In this document: positions 1 through 12,151 of the stretch, in pieces
Numbering within the stretch: position 1 is the first letter of the stretch
Layout of the letters: each line of letters opens with the position of its first letter
From: Phaffia rhodozyma
Lineage: Eukaryota > Basidiomycota > Tremellomycetes > Cystofilobasidiales > Mrakiaceae
Direction of reading: 5' to 3'
Assembly (NCBI GenBank): GCA_014706385.1
Contig: JACGZH010000005.1
Span: 310,001-374,000 of the forward strand
DNA: 64,000 nucleotides
Made by a program: the position numbers and the translations under genes
Notes under the pieces: model-generated
What the model was told of the DNA's origin: nothing
Seen by the model: only the letters and a program-made list of their open reading frames with translations
Database searches by the model: none

Positions 1-237
1 TATGTTTTGTCTGTTCAACATTCAAAAAAAAAGTCGATCTCTCGGTTAACGCTAGCAGGATGTCTCAAATCAACTCTTGGATTTCACATTCGCCTTTCTG
101 TCCATTGTTCCCCATCTAGAGGCTACAAACTTGTTTAGCTGCTTCAAAGAGAAAAAAATAACGTTTCATGCAAATATACAGTCAAAATATACACCGAAAC
201 CCTCGACCGACTAATGTAATTCCTCTTATCAAAGCAA

Positions 238-2651
238 TTATCTAACACTCAGCGGAGGTGGAACCGCTGGAATTTGACCAAACTCGAATTCATCTGCTTC
301 GAAGGCAAGACGCCATGCTTCAGGGAGACCTTCCAGAGGGCTAATCGATGACCCAAATGGATCATCTTCTCTTGAAATCGTTGTCGATCGTCCAGATCCA
401 GATCCAGATCCAAACCCAGTTCCAGCTCCGGCTCCAAGTCCGGGTGATGAGCCGAAAGCTCCTGAAGAGGCAGTATTCGGAAAGGCCGCAGATGGTTGAG
501 ACATTGTTCCAAAAGCGGAGGGTTGACCAAAAGCCGAAGAAGTCGGAGCCGCCGTTGTCGCGGAAAGTTCCGAAGAGTTGGCAGGTAAGGCCGAGCCGAA
601 AGCAGAGAAACCGGTGGATGATGGTTGGCCAGACGCTGATCCTACGGTGCTCGAGCTTGATTGACCGAAAGCACTCGTCGGAGCGGCAGGAACGACCGCC
701 GGACTTGAAGGATTACCGAACGCCGAGCTTGAACTTGATTGACCGAAGGCTGAAGCTTGGCCAAATGCAGATGCCGTTGTTGGTATTGATGTTGATGTTG
801 ATGGCGGTTGAGCAGCCGTCTGACCGAAAGCAGACGGTTGCCCAAATGCTCCTCCGACAGAAGGCTGCGCGAAAGCAGACCCACCAGACGCAATACCGAT
901 GTTACTTGCAGTAGCTCCAAAAGCGGATGGCTTTCCAAATGCAGCCGGCTGACCGAACGCAGATCCCAGATTAGCCGTCGACCCAAAAGCGGATGGTTGA
1001 CCGAAAGCAGACCCGGCGGTTGTCGATCCAAAAGCTGACGTTGTCGTCGATGATCCGGATGGGTTACTACTACTAAACGCGCCAAATCCGGTGGATGGTC
1101 CGGCTGTTGACGTCGCTCCACCGGGTGGGTTTGAACCAAACGCTCCAAAGCCGCCGGAGGAAGCTCCGAAAGCGCTAGGAGCACCGAAAGCTGAGCCGGC
1201 AGGCCTGGTGGTCGACGCCGAACCAAATGCAGAAGGAGAAGCAGCTGTTCCTGACGTTGCTCCCGAAGATCCAAAGGCAGATGTAGAGGCTGGGGCACCA
1301 AAAGCGGATGGAGCAGCGGAGGAGCCAAAAGCGGAAGGTTGGCTCGTTGATCCACCAAACGGAGACGGTTTGGCTGCTCCGAAAGCGGATGGAGCGCCGA
1401 ATGCTGAGCTGGGAGATCCTACGGTTGCTCCGAAAGGAGATGGGCTAGAAGTAGGCGCACCAAATGGAGAAGGTTTGACGGCCGATCCAAAAGCTGACGT
1501 CGAATTTGCTGGGGTTCCGCCAAATGGTGATGAGGAGGATGTATTTGCCGAACTGCCAAAAGCAGGTGCTGAGAATTGACCGAACGAACTTTTCCCGAAT
1601 GCGCTTGATGAGCCGGATCCGAAAGCTCCTCCTCCACTGGCAGACGATCCAAATGGTCCTGGGTTACCTCCACCTCCAAATGACCCAATTGCTGTTGAAG
1701 ATCCGAAGGCGCTGGGTTTGTTGAGCGCACTCCCAAAAGCACTGTTCGCACCGGTGGATACACCGAATGCGCTTGTCGCAGGAGCAGGCTGGGAAGACGA
1801 AGCCAGAGTATTCATGTGTTGAACCGCACTTTGTGAGTTCGATCGAGCTTGCTGCAATTGATTTTCGGCACTGTTTATCAATTGAGCTTCTTGTTGAGCC
1901 TATAAACCGATAAAACAAGAATATCGTAGGGATAGAAGAGAGAAAGACGGTAATAAGGTATGGTTGAGCATTAGAGACAACAAAGATCCCATAGGAATGA
2001 AGAGACAAGACCAACATATGCCTGTTGGTTTCCACCGGACTCGAGAAATTTGAACCGAAGCTCTTCGAAGCTTAGATCTTGGTTGGCGATCAAGTTTGGA
2101 TAAGCCGTCGGTCCGTAGGACGATAGCTTCCAGATCGGTTGCTCTTGCACTAAATCAGTCATCAGGTTTTCCGTCCTGTTCAAGCATCCATTTTGATGCG
2201 GAGAATAAGCCCAATCATAGAGTGAAGCCTCGTCAGCAACAAGCTAGCACAGCCTTTAGCCTACTGTCCTCAAATTGAGAAAGAACATTATCGAGAGATG
2301 ATCGAGACAAACGTGTATTTCAATGGATCTCTCTTCGAAGACGGAGTAAACTTTCCAGGGACTGCATTATTTGAGGACGTCCCAAACCTCCCATTGGATG
2401 GAGCACTGTTCCAGCCAGAGCCTGTGAGTCATCACAGAAGAAAGGGATCATGCAACGGTCTTTCAGAGTATGCCCGGGAGAATGATCCAAAAGAGAGAGC
2501 AGACAAAGGTAAGCATAGATCAAGAGAGAAGGAACTGACTGCCGAAGGAAGACTGAGCGGCGTTGCCGCCTGATGGATGAAGATTTTTACAGCTGTTGCC
2601 GAAATGGCATTTTCCTTGGAGGAAAAATCGACAGACCTGCTGATTTTGCAT
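238..2651 (-). CDS. NUP42: FG nucleoporin with CCCH zinc finger, NUP42/AMO1 type
   Basis: Cytoplasmic-face nuclear pore protein that in yeast docks Gle1 for Dbp5-driven mRNA release. The first exon starts at 2651 and encodes MQNQQV followed by a CCCH finger, CRFFLQGKCHFGNSCKNLH. After an intron, an exon at about 2243-2016 carries the family's conserved block ending EQPIWKLSSYGP. The last exon (1899-238) is about 550 residues, nearly all Ser/Ala/Pro/Gly with roughly 44 FG dipeptides, mostly SAFG and PFG. The last 25 residues (LPEAWRLAFEADEFEFG then IPAVPPP) match the Gle1-binding tail of Nup42 as I know it. The finger, the linker and the tail are all present, so the gene looks intact. The intron between exons 1 and 2 is about 270 bp, longer than its neighbours', and could hide a further small exon. 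The FG tract is internally repetitive, so its exact length may vary between strains. Confidence 0.88.
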
Positions 2652-2901
2652 ACTGTGGATGTCTTTCAGTCAAGAACCAGGACGAGACAGACGGGATGAA
2701 TGATGGCGATTGAAGAGGGTAGAAGGAACTCTGTTGGGTCAAGAAGTTGAGAATTAACACGCCTATTATCTCTGGTTATTCACCTTTTGGCTAAATAAGC
2801 CCGACTCAAGGTCTCCTTGTGTGCCATCTGTACATTGCTCTCTCTATTCTCGTCTGGTCTCTCGGACATTCATCATGTTCATACAAGGAAAAGGTATCCG
2901 A

Positions 2902-5900
2902 TCAAACCTTTGTAAATATATACAGGTATGCTAGCTCTCGTAGCCCAGAATGAGCCGTGCCCTCACTTCGAACAACCTTCTCATCATTGAACAGAACCGC
3001 TCCAGATTCGGTGTCTTCTACTGTAGCCACATAATGTCTATCGCGCCAAAGCCAGAGCGCAATGACACGGCCGAACAAAACACGGAATTGTTAACTCTAA
3101 CTACTTTTTGCTGATACAACCGATAAACAACAGAACACTTACCCTGAATGAACAGAGGGTCCCTTATGAGAGATAAACGCCTTAAGCTTGTAAGTGGCTG
3201 GTAGTTCTGACGATCCTCCATAGTTTATGTTTCCAGATGGGATTCCTTCTGTGGCAGACTCGGAAGTCGCTATCGATTCTTCCTCTCCGGGATCTCCCGG
3301 GTTCGAGAACAGCCACTCAATGGCCTGCTCCGCATTTCCATTCTAAAGGGGGATTATCGCAATCAAGGGAGCAGAGTTAGTTACGTCTCCTTAAATTAGA
3401 GAAATCGAGCCTGAAGCTATGTATAGCGCTCGCTTACCGCTTCTCGAAGTGCTTTTCGAGCTTGTGCAGGACTGAAACCCATGTCAGCTAACATTGAAAT
3501 TTGCTCTGCTGATGGACCTTTGACTGCAGATGATTTGGGCCCAGAGGATAGATCGAGAGGTGCATCGATATCTTCTCACGCAACCAGGTTGGAACGTTAG
3601 GACTCAGATAATGACCCCCATGAGACAGCTACAGAAGATGAGACATACCAGGATCTTCCATGTGAGCGAACAGCCAGTTCATAGCGGCTTCTGCGTCCGA
3701 GTTTCCGGTTGCCAATAGAGCCTTCTGACAACGAACAAGAGGGAATCCCATCCCTTGGAGCATATCCAAAGCGGGCTCATTGAACTCTGGTTGCAATGGA
3801 GCTTCAAAAGTTCACCATATCGATCATAGAACGCGAGTCAAGGTTTGTCTTCATAGGAGGGAAGTGAAATGGCTCATATAGGTGTCACGTCGCACATACC
3901 AGCATCCGAATCTTCTGGCAAAGCAACCTCACCAGCTTTCAGACCAGTTCCAGTCCAAGGATCCAGAGACAGAGTGGAGCCCACAATGAAAGGAACATCT
4001 GCCATACAGAAAGAATAATGCGGGTCAGTAGCAATTCCGACCTGATAATTCTCTCTGTATGCTTCAAGAGAGATACATGGACTAGCGAACCTATCTTCTG
4101 AGGCACCCAGTTGATGAGCTGGAACTTTTTGACATGGATCACCATAACATCAGGGAATGTGGTGAACCGACTCTGTCTACGATGAAAAAACGAAAGGAAA
4201 TTGATAAGGTCAAAATCGACTATCTGATATTTTGATACACAAAATCACCTACTTGAGCGCCTGTACTGTCTTTTTGCAAGCCGGACACGCATACTCCAAA
4301 CGTTCCGGTGCCATCAGCGCGCCTAGGCTATCCTCCACAGAAATTTTTTTGTAAGTAGTTTTTCCGTCTGAGTCCGTGCCTAAAGGAGTAATCTCCACTG
4401 GTACGCTCAAACTGTCTTGTTCGTCCGTCCTGTATCGAACACCGCCGCACTCAGTACACTGCAGGCGTTGTTCGAGTCCGAATCGAAAGACGTCCGCTGC
4501 TTCATGGCCAGATCCAGGAGAGATGTTTTTAGTCTTAAGAGCATCAGCTCGAAGAGTCTTGATCAAATGCTGTAGGAATTCCTCCGCATCTGCCACACCG
4601 AGGGGAAGGAGATATAAGATGAGATCATACATTGCGACTTGCCATAAATTCAACATGCTCGATGTTGATTACTACGTACCTTGTTGCCTCATCGAAGCAA
4701 ATTCCTCGTGTCCCTTCCCAATAAGATCTTTTAGCATAGTCGGCTTGATACCCTTCTGGAATCGATCTTCTTGGTCAGCCGCGTGGGAGTACCGTCCTGA
4801 TAACAGTCCGTCTGCGATTTTCCTCATCTGACATTCTACACATGCGTCCGCAGGTCTGGGACATGTAGAAGCATGGGACTTGTTGGCCGAGTCGTAGGCG
4901 TATTGGAAGGATGGGAGTTGAAAGAGACATTGAAGAGTTGAGGCGAGGTAACAACTATGGAATAAGTGAAAGAAGATTGAGTGTTAAAAAAAATTAAGAA
5001 GTTCGCCATCATAGAGAACCACCAGACAGATTTCTATGCAGAGAACACCAACCTGTTTCCAAGATTCTTGAGACCTGTCAAGCCCGGCCCAAACACCGGC
5101 GCGAGTTCCGTGCCATCATCATTTTTCATGTTGAACTCAAACTTGAGATTGTGTTCCAGTTGCTGATCATGTCAAATTGAAACAGAGGCTCAATCAGTAG
5201 AAGCCTGACGAGATGTGACAGCACTTGATCGACGCGGTTGCAATGATAATCTCTTGGCGGCGCGCACTTACCAATTCAGTCATACTCTTCTCTGTTTTCA
5301 TCTGGCTCATGACGTTGATCTTAAAATTGGCTAGATGAGCGCTTAATTCTGGATCAAGCTTTGCGTCGTTACACGAGTAGCAATAGATATCTATGAAATG
5401 CGTTTGTCGTGCCGATCAACAAGCGGACAAAGAAAAATAAAGCAGATCACAAAGCCGATGAGTCTCAAGAACGCGCCTCACCAGGAAGAATTGATCAATC
5501 ATACTAACCAGCAGTCCCCTCAGGAGTGATGGTTCCTAACTTGACCGCCAAAGGGTGATTTGTCTCGGTGAAATGAGCGAGTCCATGTCCGTTTCCACCG
5601 TTTCCTCCATATTGCGCTCTTCCACAACCCAAAGCCCCACAGGTCAAGCAGAGCCATAGATTCTCGCCAAGCTCACACTTGGAGCATGTGGCGCCTGATG
5701 AATGCAAAATAACCAATGAGCTTGCCTCAGCAAAGACCCAAAAGAGGCGCGGAATTACAGGCAAAGAGCTGGACTGACCGGTGGACCGGACCTCATAAGC
5801 TTCGACCTGCTGAAGAGTCAGCGTGTGCTCACAAGGCGTTATATCTTCTTCCCAGGCTTTGATCTCGGACTGCTTGGCGGATGAATTGGAAGCCATGATT

Positions 5901-6764
5901 CCTTCCACCACATTCTTGATTTCGGGTGTTTGTTCGACCTCGATCCCTCCACAAGCATAGCATCTGACGCTCAGATGGTAGTCGTACTGGTCTTCCTCTT
6001 TCGCCTCGAGGATAGCTAATTTTTTCAACGGTGGCTCCTCATCATTCTGTTCGGTCCATCGTGTAGGAGGATATCCACCATGAGGAACGGTAGAATAGTC
6101 AGCTTTCTAATTTCTTCGTGAAACACCCAAGACCTCATCCTCACCTACCAGGACCACTGTCACCTTCTATCTGTGTCCTTATATTTCTAAAGAATTGAGG
6201 AAAAGGACTACATTTCTTACCCTGTCTGGTTGAGGTTTCTTTGTTCTTCTGACGTTAACGACCATCGGGTGCTGGCTCTTTTCCCAATGGGTTCTCGCGT
6301 GATGCCTTTCTTCCGATGGACAACCTCCGTTGAAGCAGGTTAGACAAACATCGACACCTTCCGGTTGATCCTGTGGCAAACAGTGACATAGAGTTGTACC
6401 AATATGAGAGTAAGAGTAGAGAACGACGTGTGATTCAAGGAACGATTTTCATATAGCGGGATGGACAAACCTGATCATCGAAACAGAGGGTGCATTCTTC
6501 TCTATGGACGGCGTTACTCCTATCTTGACAAGAAGGTTCCCCAGAACAGTCAATGATTGAAAGATCCATAAAAGAGAAATGCCCAGTAGTTTAGTCATCC
6601 GGACCAAAAGGGAGCGAAGAGAATAATGAGCCCAAGTGTGCGGAAAAGATCCAAACCTATGAAGCCAACTAATCGGGGCGATCATAATGGAGAAAACTCG
6701 ATACTAACAATCTTGGAGGAGAAAGGTCAGTCGAAAGACTGTGAGGGCAAACCTCTAGAGACAT
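2902..6764 (-). CDS. UBP14: Ubiquitin carboxyl-terminal hydrolase, UBP14/USP5 (isopeptidase T) type
   Basis: Cysteine protease that disassembles free unanchored polyubiquitin chains, keeping the proteasome from being clogged. The start at 6764 gives MSLEVCPH, the usual opening of this family. It is followed by a Cys/His-rich variant finger (REECTLCFDDQ, then CLTCFNGGCPSEERHHARTH). The canonical Zf-UBP domain follows (ATCSKCELGENLWLCLTCGALGCGR). The catalytic Cys box reads GLTGLKNLGN, then after an intron SCYLASTLQCLFQLPSFQ, near 4950. Two UBA domains follow (MLQGMGFPLVRCQKALLATG near 3740 and MLADMGFSPAQARKALREAN near 3450). The catalytic His box is near 3010 (HYVATVEDTESGAVLFNDEK). Gene order and domain order match the family over its whole length, with at least eight introns. 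Exon ends are approximate. Confidence 0.93.
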
Positions 6765-7342
6765 GACTGGATCTATTGTGGCTTTTGATGTGGAAGTGGG
6801 AAAGGATGAGGGATAGGTGATGGAGATGATGGAGATGATGGAGATGATGGGAGATTGATGGGAGATTGATGGGAGATTGATGGATGAAAGTGAATGACGC
6901 TGTAATCAAATGTGCCTCCACTCTCTCTAAAGTGCACCGGATTTATCTGAATAGCTAGGTAGATCGACTCGCTCGTTCATTCGGCATAACTTGTCCGTAG
7001 GTCTGTCCCTCTGGTATAGACATATAGTGAGAGCAGTGTGAATCCCTCATTGTCTGGCATATATATACGTGGTTTTATCGTCAATGATGGTAGGGGAGAC
7101 GAACGAAACTTTGAACCTCAACGTGGTATCACTGCAGACTTCAGTCACCTTTTTAATCATGGAATCTTTCCATAACAAAAAAGGTTCGCACTTCCTCCTC
7201 CCGTTCCCTCCGGCAAGGACGAAGAAAAAAAAAGAAAATGGATGACGGAGAGAAAGAAAACGCAGGATTAAAGAACAAAATGATGGGGAAAGAGAGAAAG
7301 AAAGGTAAGAAAGAGGGATCTTTAAGTGACGATCGCTGTGTT
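6765..7342. other. Intergenic region between UBP14 and MPP beta
   Basis: About 580 bp holding the promoter of UBP14 and the 3' UTR of the MPP beta gene, which are tandem on the minus strand. Apart from the minisatellite next to UBP14 I see no coding or RNA feature. The + strand frame opening near 7238 is antisense to the processing peptidase. Confidence 0.6.
6818..6885. repeat. GATGGAGAT / GATGGGAGATT minisatellite upstream of UBP14
   Basis: A purine-rich tandem array on the + strand: about four copies of a 9-bp unit related to GATGGAGAT, followed by about three copies of an 11-bp unit ATGGGAGATTG. It lies 55-120 bp upstream of the UBP14 start codon, so it falls in the likely 5' UTR or core promoter of that minus-strand gene, where it reads as a CATCTCCAT pyrimidine-rich run. 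Confidence 0.8.
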
Positions 7343-9816
7343 TTAGTAGATCATAGACGACATGTCGTTTCGGATTCGAGCGTAATCAAAGAGACCCTCA
7401 ACTCGTCCCATAGCGGCCATAGCGACATCCTGGTCCCAGATCTTCTCCTTCGCAACTCGCATAACATCATCGACGGTCACTCGATCAATAGCCTCCTCGA
7501 TCTGCTTGGGGGTCAACCTGGTTCCGTAAGTGAAGATGTTTCGGGCGATGTCTTCGACGATCGACTTAGTTCCATCATCGGACAGAGTGAGCAAAGTGGC
7601 GGCTTTGAGCTGGGACTTGGCTCGCTCGACCTCAGCAATCGTAGGGGCCATGGACATTCGCTGCCACTCCTTCAAGGTCCAGTGAACGGTCTCGTCGATG
7701 TTAGTGACCTGTTTGAAAATCAAGATAGGTGGTCAAAGAACGGCGTCAGTGAGGGACAGGCTTGAAATCACGACTAGTACGCAGCATCAGAAGGAGACAT
7801 ACGTTCTCGGTGACGAGGTGGACACCCCAAAGGCCGGTATCAGCGTAAGAAAGGTTGAAGTGTCGGAAAGAGTTGGCGTATCCTCCGGAGGAAAGAATGT
7901 GAGTGAGTTTAGAGGAAAGCAAGGGAGCGGCGCCGAGGGATCGGTCCCAGTTACCCATGATGGAAGAGATAACGTTCTAAATTGAAGGGAGGAGGAAGCA
8001 GAGACAACACATCTATCAGCGTCTTGACCTGCACCATCCTGGATATTATATTCCTCTCTACTAGAGTAGGTAAGATGTACATACCATGACCCAGTAGTCG
8101 GGGCTGTTGTTGCTGACACCCTCGACAGCGATGGCGATGTGGCAATCATCCCAGGTGTCATCTCTCAGCCTGACCTCAGATCCAACGAACCTGGGCTTCT
8201 CGGCTCGCTTGGAACCAAAGGGGTTGGAGGAAGAAGGGAATCCAGAAAGGTGCTTCTGGGCGAGCTCGATGAGCTGGTCGTGGTTCACGGCTCCGGCTCC
8301 AGCAAAGACCATCTTGTCAGAGTGCAAGTTGGCAGCCCGGTAGGTAAGCAAATCATCCTTGGTAATGGACTGGATGTTCTGGGTGGGGCCGAGGATATCG
8401 TATCCGAGGGGTTGACCTGTCCGTCGAACATAGACGACGAAGGATGAAATGTAAAGACGAGATAAGGTATGGAGTTAGTAAGAGATATTTTAGTTACTTC
8501 TGGCTCAACTTTTTCAAGGACCGGAGCTCTCATCAAGCCTTTTTAGAATGTCGGAACATCTTATGAAGACCTGATAAACGTACCCTGGAAGGCGACGGCG
8601 TGCAAGTGGTCGAAGATGGCCTCCTGCTTGTCCTTGGCGACCTCCTCAGCCTCCCTCAAGATAGTCGACCTCTCAGCATCGATAGCAGCCTTGTCGAAAG
8701 TGGGGTTGGAAAGCATGTCACCAATGATCTCAGTCATCTTGGGGACACCGTCAGCAAGGGATCGACCAGTGTACGAAGTGATCTCTCGGGCGGTGTAGGC
8801 ATCAAGTCGACCTCCGATGTTCTCAACCTCGGCCTCGAGCTGCTTGATGGATCGGGTAGGGGTACCTGTTGACGATGGATATACGAGTTCAAGTAGACGG
8901 GACCGGATTGAAGTTTAACCACAAATGAAGGAGATCCATGAAAGATAGAGAGCAGGGTAGTGTTGTTGTATAGGAACAGGAGATGTTGATTGAATGCATG
9001 TGAGAAAAACAGTTGTAGACGAAGGAGAGAGTTGTGGCGGACGTCATTGGTCAGTTTTTTTTTCCAAGAATGAAATAGTGACGAAAAGGAATCGAGAAAG
9101 ACACAAACCCTTGAAGTACTGTTCGTTTACCAGTCACGAAGGAGAGAACGTGTGAGTCTCAAAAATTAAGCAGAAGATAGAGAGGATGAAAGGAGGGAAG
9201 AAACTTACAAGGTGCTCGGCGAAGTGAGCGACACCAGCCTTCTGATCGTGTCGAGATCCAACGTCGAAGTAAACTCCGATGGTGGCAGTCTGGGCATGGG
9301 GCTGGTGCTCCTATAGGTTTTGAAACCCCAGACAACAAAGTCGAAGGACTCATGAGTGAGCACGAGGAAACGAAGAGTGTCGAAAAAGACATAGGAGAAA
9401 GAATAAGACACAAGAGAAAAAAGACGAACGGAAGCGACGACAAGACCGTTGGGAAGGGTGGAGATCTTGGTTAGCGGCTGCTTGGGGGCGGCGGTAGCGA
9501 GCCCTCGACCGAGCTAATTCATCGATAGATTCAACCGAAAAATTAAAGACGCGTTCATATCGACGGAGAGTAGGATCGTTGGTAGAAGAATAAGAAGAAT
9601 CAGTACGGGGTTTTTTTCCGACGTGTGGTATGATTGAAAAACCGATCTGATCGGGTTCTCGCCAACCAGATCCGACGCAATTCGCTGTCTTTTCTCTTCT
9701 TTTCTCCTCCCAAAGAAAGAGAAAAAGAAAACGCCAAGCGTATTCACAAATGAAACTCATAGGACACTGACCCTGGAAGGAGCCTTGAGAGACCTGCTGA
9801 GCATTCGGGAAGCCAT
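7343..9816 (-). CDS. MAS1: Mitochondrial processing peptidase beta subunit (may also serve as complex III core protein 1)
   Basis: M16 zinc metallopeptidase of the matrix that removes presequences from imported precursors, acting with the alpha subunit. The start at 9816 gives MASRMLSRSLKAPSR, an Arg-rich, acid-free presequence, followed by an exon with STLPNGLVVASV. The zinc site is visible as GVAHFAEHL (HxxEH) at about 9211-9240. It is followed by the typical ENIGGRLDAYTAREITSYT and by TILREAEEV, which supplies the third ligand region. The C-terminus ends RIRNDMSSMIY. The intact HxxEH identifies the catalytic beta subunit rather than alpha. In Neurospora one gene supplies both beta-MPP and core I of cytochrome bc1, and I cannot tell from one window whether that holds here. 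Five to seven introns. Confident on family. Confidence 0.93.
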
Positions 9817-10274
9817 GGTGATCTAAAGGATGGACAGAAAAGAGGAGGACAAGAGAGAGACGAGAGAAAGGTTGATGAGAAAAACGAGAGGGACGAGGAT
9901 GAAAAAGCGGGCGGAAAAGACGGCGTGGTTATGCGTACGGATCGTTACCAGCGTATGGTTACGATGTGAACGCGCTTACCTAATTGCCGTTCCTCGTTCG
10001 CCCAAGCTCTCTCACGACTAAGTCCACGGAACCGGCAACCCTTGTCAAGGAAAGTTTGCCGGCGGCGCGGCAAACTGACCAATTTTGTAACCATGTGCCC
10101 TTTTGGTTACGTACCTGCTTTCTCTCGGCCATCTCTCCAGTCAAGACCTCAAACTGTCTCTTACCCCATCCTGTTCATTCGTTCATTTCTTGGTCATTTT
10201 CCTTTCCTTCGTGTTTTCCATTCTCTATTCTCTTCTTTTTATCGGAGATCTAAGGACAAACAATCTAATTCAAG
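9817..10274. promoter_or_regulatory. Divergent promoter region of MAS1 and GDT1
   Basis: 458 bp between two outward-facing start codons, so both genes must be driven from here. It contains a CCAAT element in the sequence GACCAATTTTG near 10077-10087, and a long C/T-rich run from about 10100 to 10250, just upstream of GDT1, as is common in fungal 5' leaders. No TATA box is evident to me. Confidence 0.55.
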
Positions 10275-11672
10275 ATGGATTCTCAAGAGGAAGTCACCAA
10301 CTTTAGTGCGTACATCTATGCAGAACATAGATCCTCCTCAGCTATCAAACACGATTAGACGCTGCCAAGCCGAAGCCTGATAAACTGTACGCGCTATCTT
10401 GATCCTCTCTTAACTCTTCTCCCCTTCTAGATGCCTTGTGGCAAGCGTTCATCATGATCGTGAGTTCCCTTACATGCTTCTGTCTGCCTGTGATAGGCCT
10501 AAAAAATGATACTCAACGTTCTCCTCATCCCAACAGGTCGTCTCAGAGATCGGAGACAAGACGTTCCTGATTGCAGCTATCTTGGCCTCGCGCCAACCCC
10601 GGATGACCGTGTTTGCAGGAGCGTTCGCTAGTCTGGTCATCATGAGCATCCTCAGTGCAGCCATGGGTAGAGTCATTGGTCTCGTTCCGAAAGAGTGGAC
10701 CCAATTTGCTGTAAGTCTGTTCCATATGTTTTGGTTTCTCCGTATTGTCCCGGCTTTGCTTTCGGTTGGGGGTACAAGTCGAGCGGACGTGAACGGTCTT
10801 TTCGTCTTGGAAATCAGCATCTATGTGGTGTCAACTATCATCAAAACAGAGAACTGACCTTTGACTTTGATTGGTTTATCTCTAGGCCGCCGTGCTCTTC
10901 CTGGTGTTTGGAGTTCGGATGGCTCACGAGGGGGTGACCATGTCTGCTACCGATTCCTCCGATAAAATGGCTGAGGAGATCCGAGAGGTCGAAGAAGAGC
11001 TCTCTTCCAGCCCGGCCAGCTCAATACCACTCAACGATATGGAGGAAGGTCGATCGTTCCCCCGGTCTGGTTCAGCATCCGCATCAAGATCCGGCAGTAT
11101 GGAAGGAGGCATCGCAGGCTATGCCGAAAAGGCGAAACAAATGTTGGGCGTGATGGCCAGTCCGGTATTTGCGCAAGCATTTGTGTTGACGTTCCTGGGC
11201 GAATGGGGAGATCGAAGTCAGATCGCCACCATAGCCTTGGCGGCCGCTCATGTGCGCTTCTCTTAGTCTAATTCCTTGTCCTATTGTTTCCTTTGCTTCT
11301 ACCCTTACTGAAACGATTCGTGTCAATTGGTCATAATCAGAACCTCTATGTTATCGCCTTCGGTACCATCCTTGGTCACGGCTTATGTACGGCCGGAGCT
11401 GTCATTGGTGGTCGTTGGTTATCTACAAAGATTTCTGTCAAGTACAGTGAGTTCTGTTCTACCAGTTTTGTTCTTCCTTCTCTTCTTTTTGTCTTTTCGG
11501 TCTCCTAGTCTTGCTAATTTTGACCTCAACTTCTTCATCTGATACAGTTACATTGATCGGCGCCTTCCTTTTCCTCTTGTTTTCGATACTCTACTTCCGA
11601 GAAGCTTATGGATCGGCCTATGCTACCCCTAGTCCTGCATCTTCGTTCGTTCGAAGTAGTCTCAGACGGTAG
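10275..11672 (+). CDS. GDT1: GDT1/TMEM165 family Golgi Mn2+/Ca2+ transporter (UPF0016)
   Basis: Multi-pass membrane protein of the Golgi that imports Mn2+ and Ca2+ in exchange for protons and so supports glycosylation. The two family signatures are both intact: SEIGDKTFLIAAILASR near 10545 and GEWGDRSQIATIALAAAH near 11200, the ExGD[KR][TS] motifs that build the ion path. The spliced reading is exon 1 10275-10305, then 10431-10459, 10537-10710, 10886-11251, 11341-11446 and 11548-11672. The join after exon 1 gives MDSQEEVTNFNALWQAFIM. The loop between the two halves is Ser/Glu-rich (about residues 110-160) and predicted cytosolic. There is no clear cleavable signal peptide, unlike some plant and animal members, so the N-terminus is short. 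The gene diverges from MAS1 and converges on SPF45. Confidence 0.93.
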
Positions 11673-12151
11673 AAAATAAAAATCTCTCCCTTCTTTTCCC
11701 CTGAGAAGATGGGGAAAGGGAGGTTTGTGTTTTTGGGGATTCTTTCTTTTCTCTTTTCTGTTTCTTTGAGATTTGGTATCATATATGTCTCTGTTCTGTT
11801 CTTTCATAACTTTGCATATCGTCTCATTTTTTCCTTCTTTTTTTTCTTTTTCTCTCCGTCTCATCTTCTTATAATACATTCGGGGATCCAGAGGGTTCGG
11901 GGTTGGGGTTGGGGTTGGGGTCGGTGGAAAGAAAGGTGGGCGAACAAGATGCCTGTTCGGTCTAGTCAAGAAGAAACAAATCTATAGATGACTTGACAAA
12001 CCGTATAGAGCTTCACTTGTTTATAAAATTTGTCGCAGGCGACAGCAAGAAAAGAACTAGACATGGAGAGACGCATTGGATATATCGTATTCAAAGATAA
12101 AGAGAAAATGAGTAGGCAAACAAGCGAGCAAGCGTAGGAAGGAGGGTAGGA
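11673..12151. other. Convergent 3' region between GDT1 and SPF45
   Basis: About 480 bp in which two convergent genes end. The GDT1 side is strongly T-rich. A G-run array at 11893-11920 is described separately. No gene seen. Confidence 0.6.
11893..11920 (+). repeat. TTGGGG tandem run, G-quadruplex candidate
   Basis: Five runs of three or four G separated by 2-3 bases (GGGTTCGGGGTTGGGG and two further TTGGGG units). It lies on the sense strand about 220 bp after the GDT1 stop codon and before the convergent SPF45 gene. It satisfies the simple G3+N1-7 quadruplex rule. It resembles ciliate telomere units but sits far from any sign of a chromosome end. Confidence 0.75.

Noticed and set aside
348..1579. 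Several long open frames on both strands within the NUP42 FG region (for example 348-914 and 1091-1579 +, 642-1358 -)
   Set aside because: Low-complexity shadows: the FG-coding repeat lacks stop codons in several frames, and these products are plain repeats with no family signature.
7238..7765. 175-codon frame on the + strand
   Set aside because: Runs antisense through the last exon of MPP beta, whose protein sequence is clearly conserved.
11901..11920. TTGGGG run as a sign of a chromosome end or fusion point
   Set aside because: Only about four units, flanked by ordinary genes on both sides with no break in gene content, so it is treated as a local G-rich motif.
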